DNA of 64,000 nt. It comes from Allacma fusca (Eukaryota > Arthropoda > Collembola > Symphypleona > Sminthuridae). A program made the translations under genes and the position numbers. The DNA is taken from NCBI GenBank assembly GCA_947179485.1, contig OX359250.1, positions 33,056,654 through 33,120,653 of the forward strand, in the 5' to 3' direction. How positions within the stretch are numbered: position 1 is the stretch's first letter; each line of letters begins with the position of its first letter. Below are positions 62,869 to 64,000 of this stretch, piece after piece. The notes beneath the pieces were generated by a model. It saw only the letters and a program-made list of their open reading frames with translations. It was not told where the DNA came from and did no database searches.

Positions 62869-64000
62869 ATGAATACATTTTTTTATTTTGATATGAACTG
62901 GTGTGGGAGTCAGTCAGCTTCTCTCTCCCTCTCTCGCGAGTCGCACAATAACAATAACCATCAAACACAATGTATCCTCTCACCTTGTTGGTGACACGTC
63001 GATTTGAAAGCAAAAAATTCACTGACGTTAATTTCACCTAGCGCAATTCAGTATCCACTAGTGCAACAATAACTTACTTTCAACGACGTCAATAATTGTC
63101 CGACAAGGCTCTTTCTAAACAGCTCACTAACTTATTGCTGCTGCGGTTTTCAAACCTTTCATAGTATTATTATTTCCAAATTGTTATTCCTCTAGAACTT
63201 ATGCAGTGCACAAACTTTTTCCGCGGTACTCCAATTGCATATTGCATCACCAAAAGGAAGTCTAATCCTCCAATGAATTTGAGAAAAAAAAATCCATTTT
63301 TTTCCCCTCAAAAGTTCTTCTAACAACTTTGCACCTTCCATAAAAATCCCTTGTTTTTCTCACACACTATCAACAAACCACCTGAAGGTTTTTGTAATAA
63401 AAACTGCATATCCTTGTTAATACATCAAATTACTAGTGCGACAACTTCCAAGCCAGTTACTCACACTCACTGGAGACAGGTTCCAAAAAATACAAGATTT
63501 ACATGGCACAGTACATTTTTGAGAGCACACTCTGAGCTCAGGCAATAGTAGTAGACACAAAAGTTTGAAGGGAGAGATTAAAATTGAATTTAAATAGTCG
63601 ATCGTAAGTGCCAATGATGGTGGGGTTATTATAGGGGAAGAAACCGGATCTGCGTTGAAAGAACCGGTTTCCCAATTAAATGCCAATAAATTTCTTGGTC
63701 ACTTCAGTCCAATTGTTTCGGTCTAAAAGAGTCGTGCCGCCTAACTCTGGCTCATAGATGTAGCACTTGTTGGAGCACTTGCCATAGCTGAGACCAACTC
63801 CCCTTCCAACATTTTTATCCTGACTTACTTAATACGGCATGTATTAAGGTGGGCTTAATTGCTATGGCTTCATTAGGAAACTTGAGACAAGGTACTAACT
63901 GATAATAGTTTTCACCGACAACCTCTCTTGCCCAATTAGCATCAAATCATACCCCCATTCTATCTGTTTTGACAAGAGTTAGACAAACACAGTACTACAG

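Larger units (their letters stand above)
47046..64000. other. Noncoding stretch, right part of the upstream desert
   Basis: Holds GA/CT, GT and GAGT microsatellites and many short TACATA/TATGTA runs. The largest open frame (190 codons, 62183-62755 minus) and one of 148 codons (61012-61458 plus) show no known motif. No RNA gene or mobile element recognised. Confidence 0.6.

Overview
The window is eukaryotic genomic DNA. It is AT-rich, has spliced genes with GT-AG introns, and carries many dinucleotide microsatellites and ACAT/ATGT-type tracts. The proteins are animal. Gene size, intron density and repeat style suggest an arthropod, and a sea-louse-like copepod is my best guess; the species is inferred, not proven. 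Two protein-coding genes are supported, both on the minus strand, and their exons join with matching phases at every splice.

Left end (1-4990): the 5' part of a HEATR3/Syo1-type gene. Eight exons give the first 450 residues, and the gene runs off the left edge. HEATR3/Syo1 is the importin adaptor that carries ribosomal proteins uL18 (RPL5) and uL5 (RPL11) into the nucleus. Its introns are about 90-120 bp, except one of about 3.1 kb. A CpG-richer block at about 5230-5345 is the likely promoter.

5346-9639 is intergenic sequence with no credible gene; it holds a 32-bp tandem repeat. From 10028 to 20066 lies a complete eight-coding-exon gene for a 1262-residue multi-zinc-finger protein. It is the orthologue of vertebrate ZNF423/ZNF521 and fly Oaz. 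It has 24 C2H2 fingers, one four-cysteine element, a PxDLS-type CtBP-binding motif, a basic nuclear-localisation-like motif and a SUMO consensus site. Proteins of this family are sequence-specific regulators that work with SMADs and EBF/Collier factors.

20067-64000, upstream of the zinc-finger gene, is a 44-kb stretch where I recognise no protein-coding exon, RNA gene or mobile element. It is studded with GA/CT, GT/CA and AT microsatellites, a 42/43-bp tandem repeat close to the zinc-finger gene, and AT-rich blocks with homeodomain-type core sites. The reasonable reading is 5' flank or 5' UTR introns plus regulatory DNA of a developmental gene, but nothing in the sequence alone proves that. 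I found no convincing new biological system.
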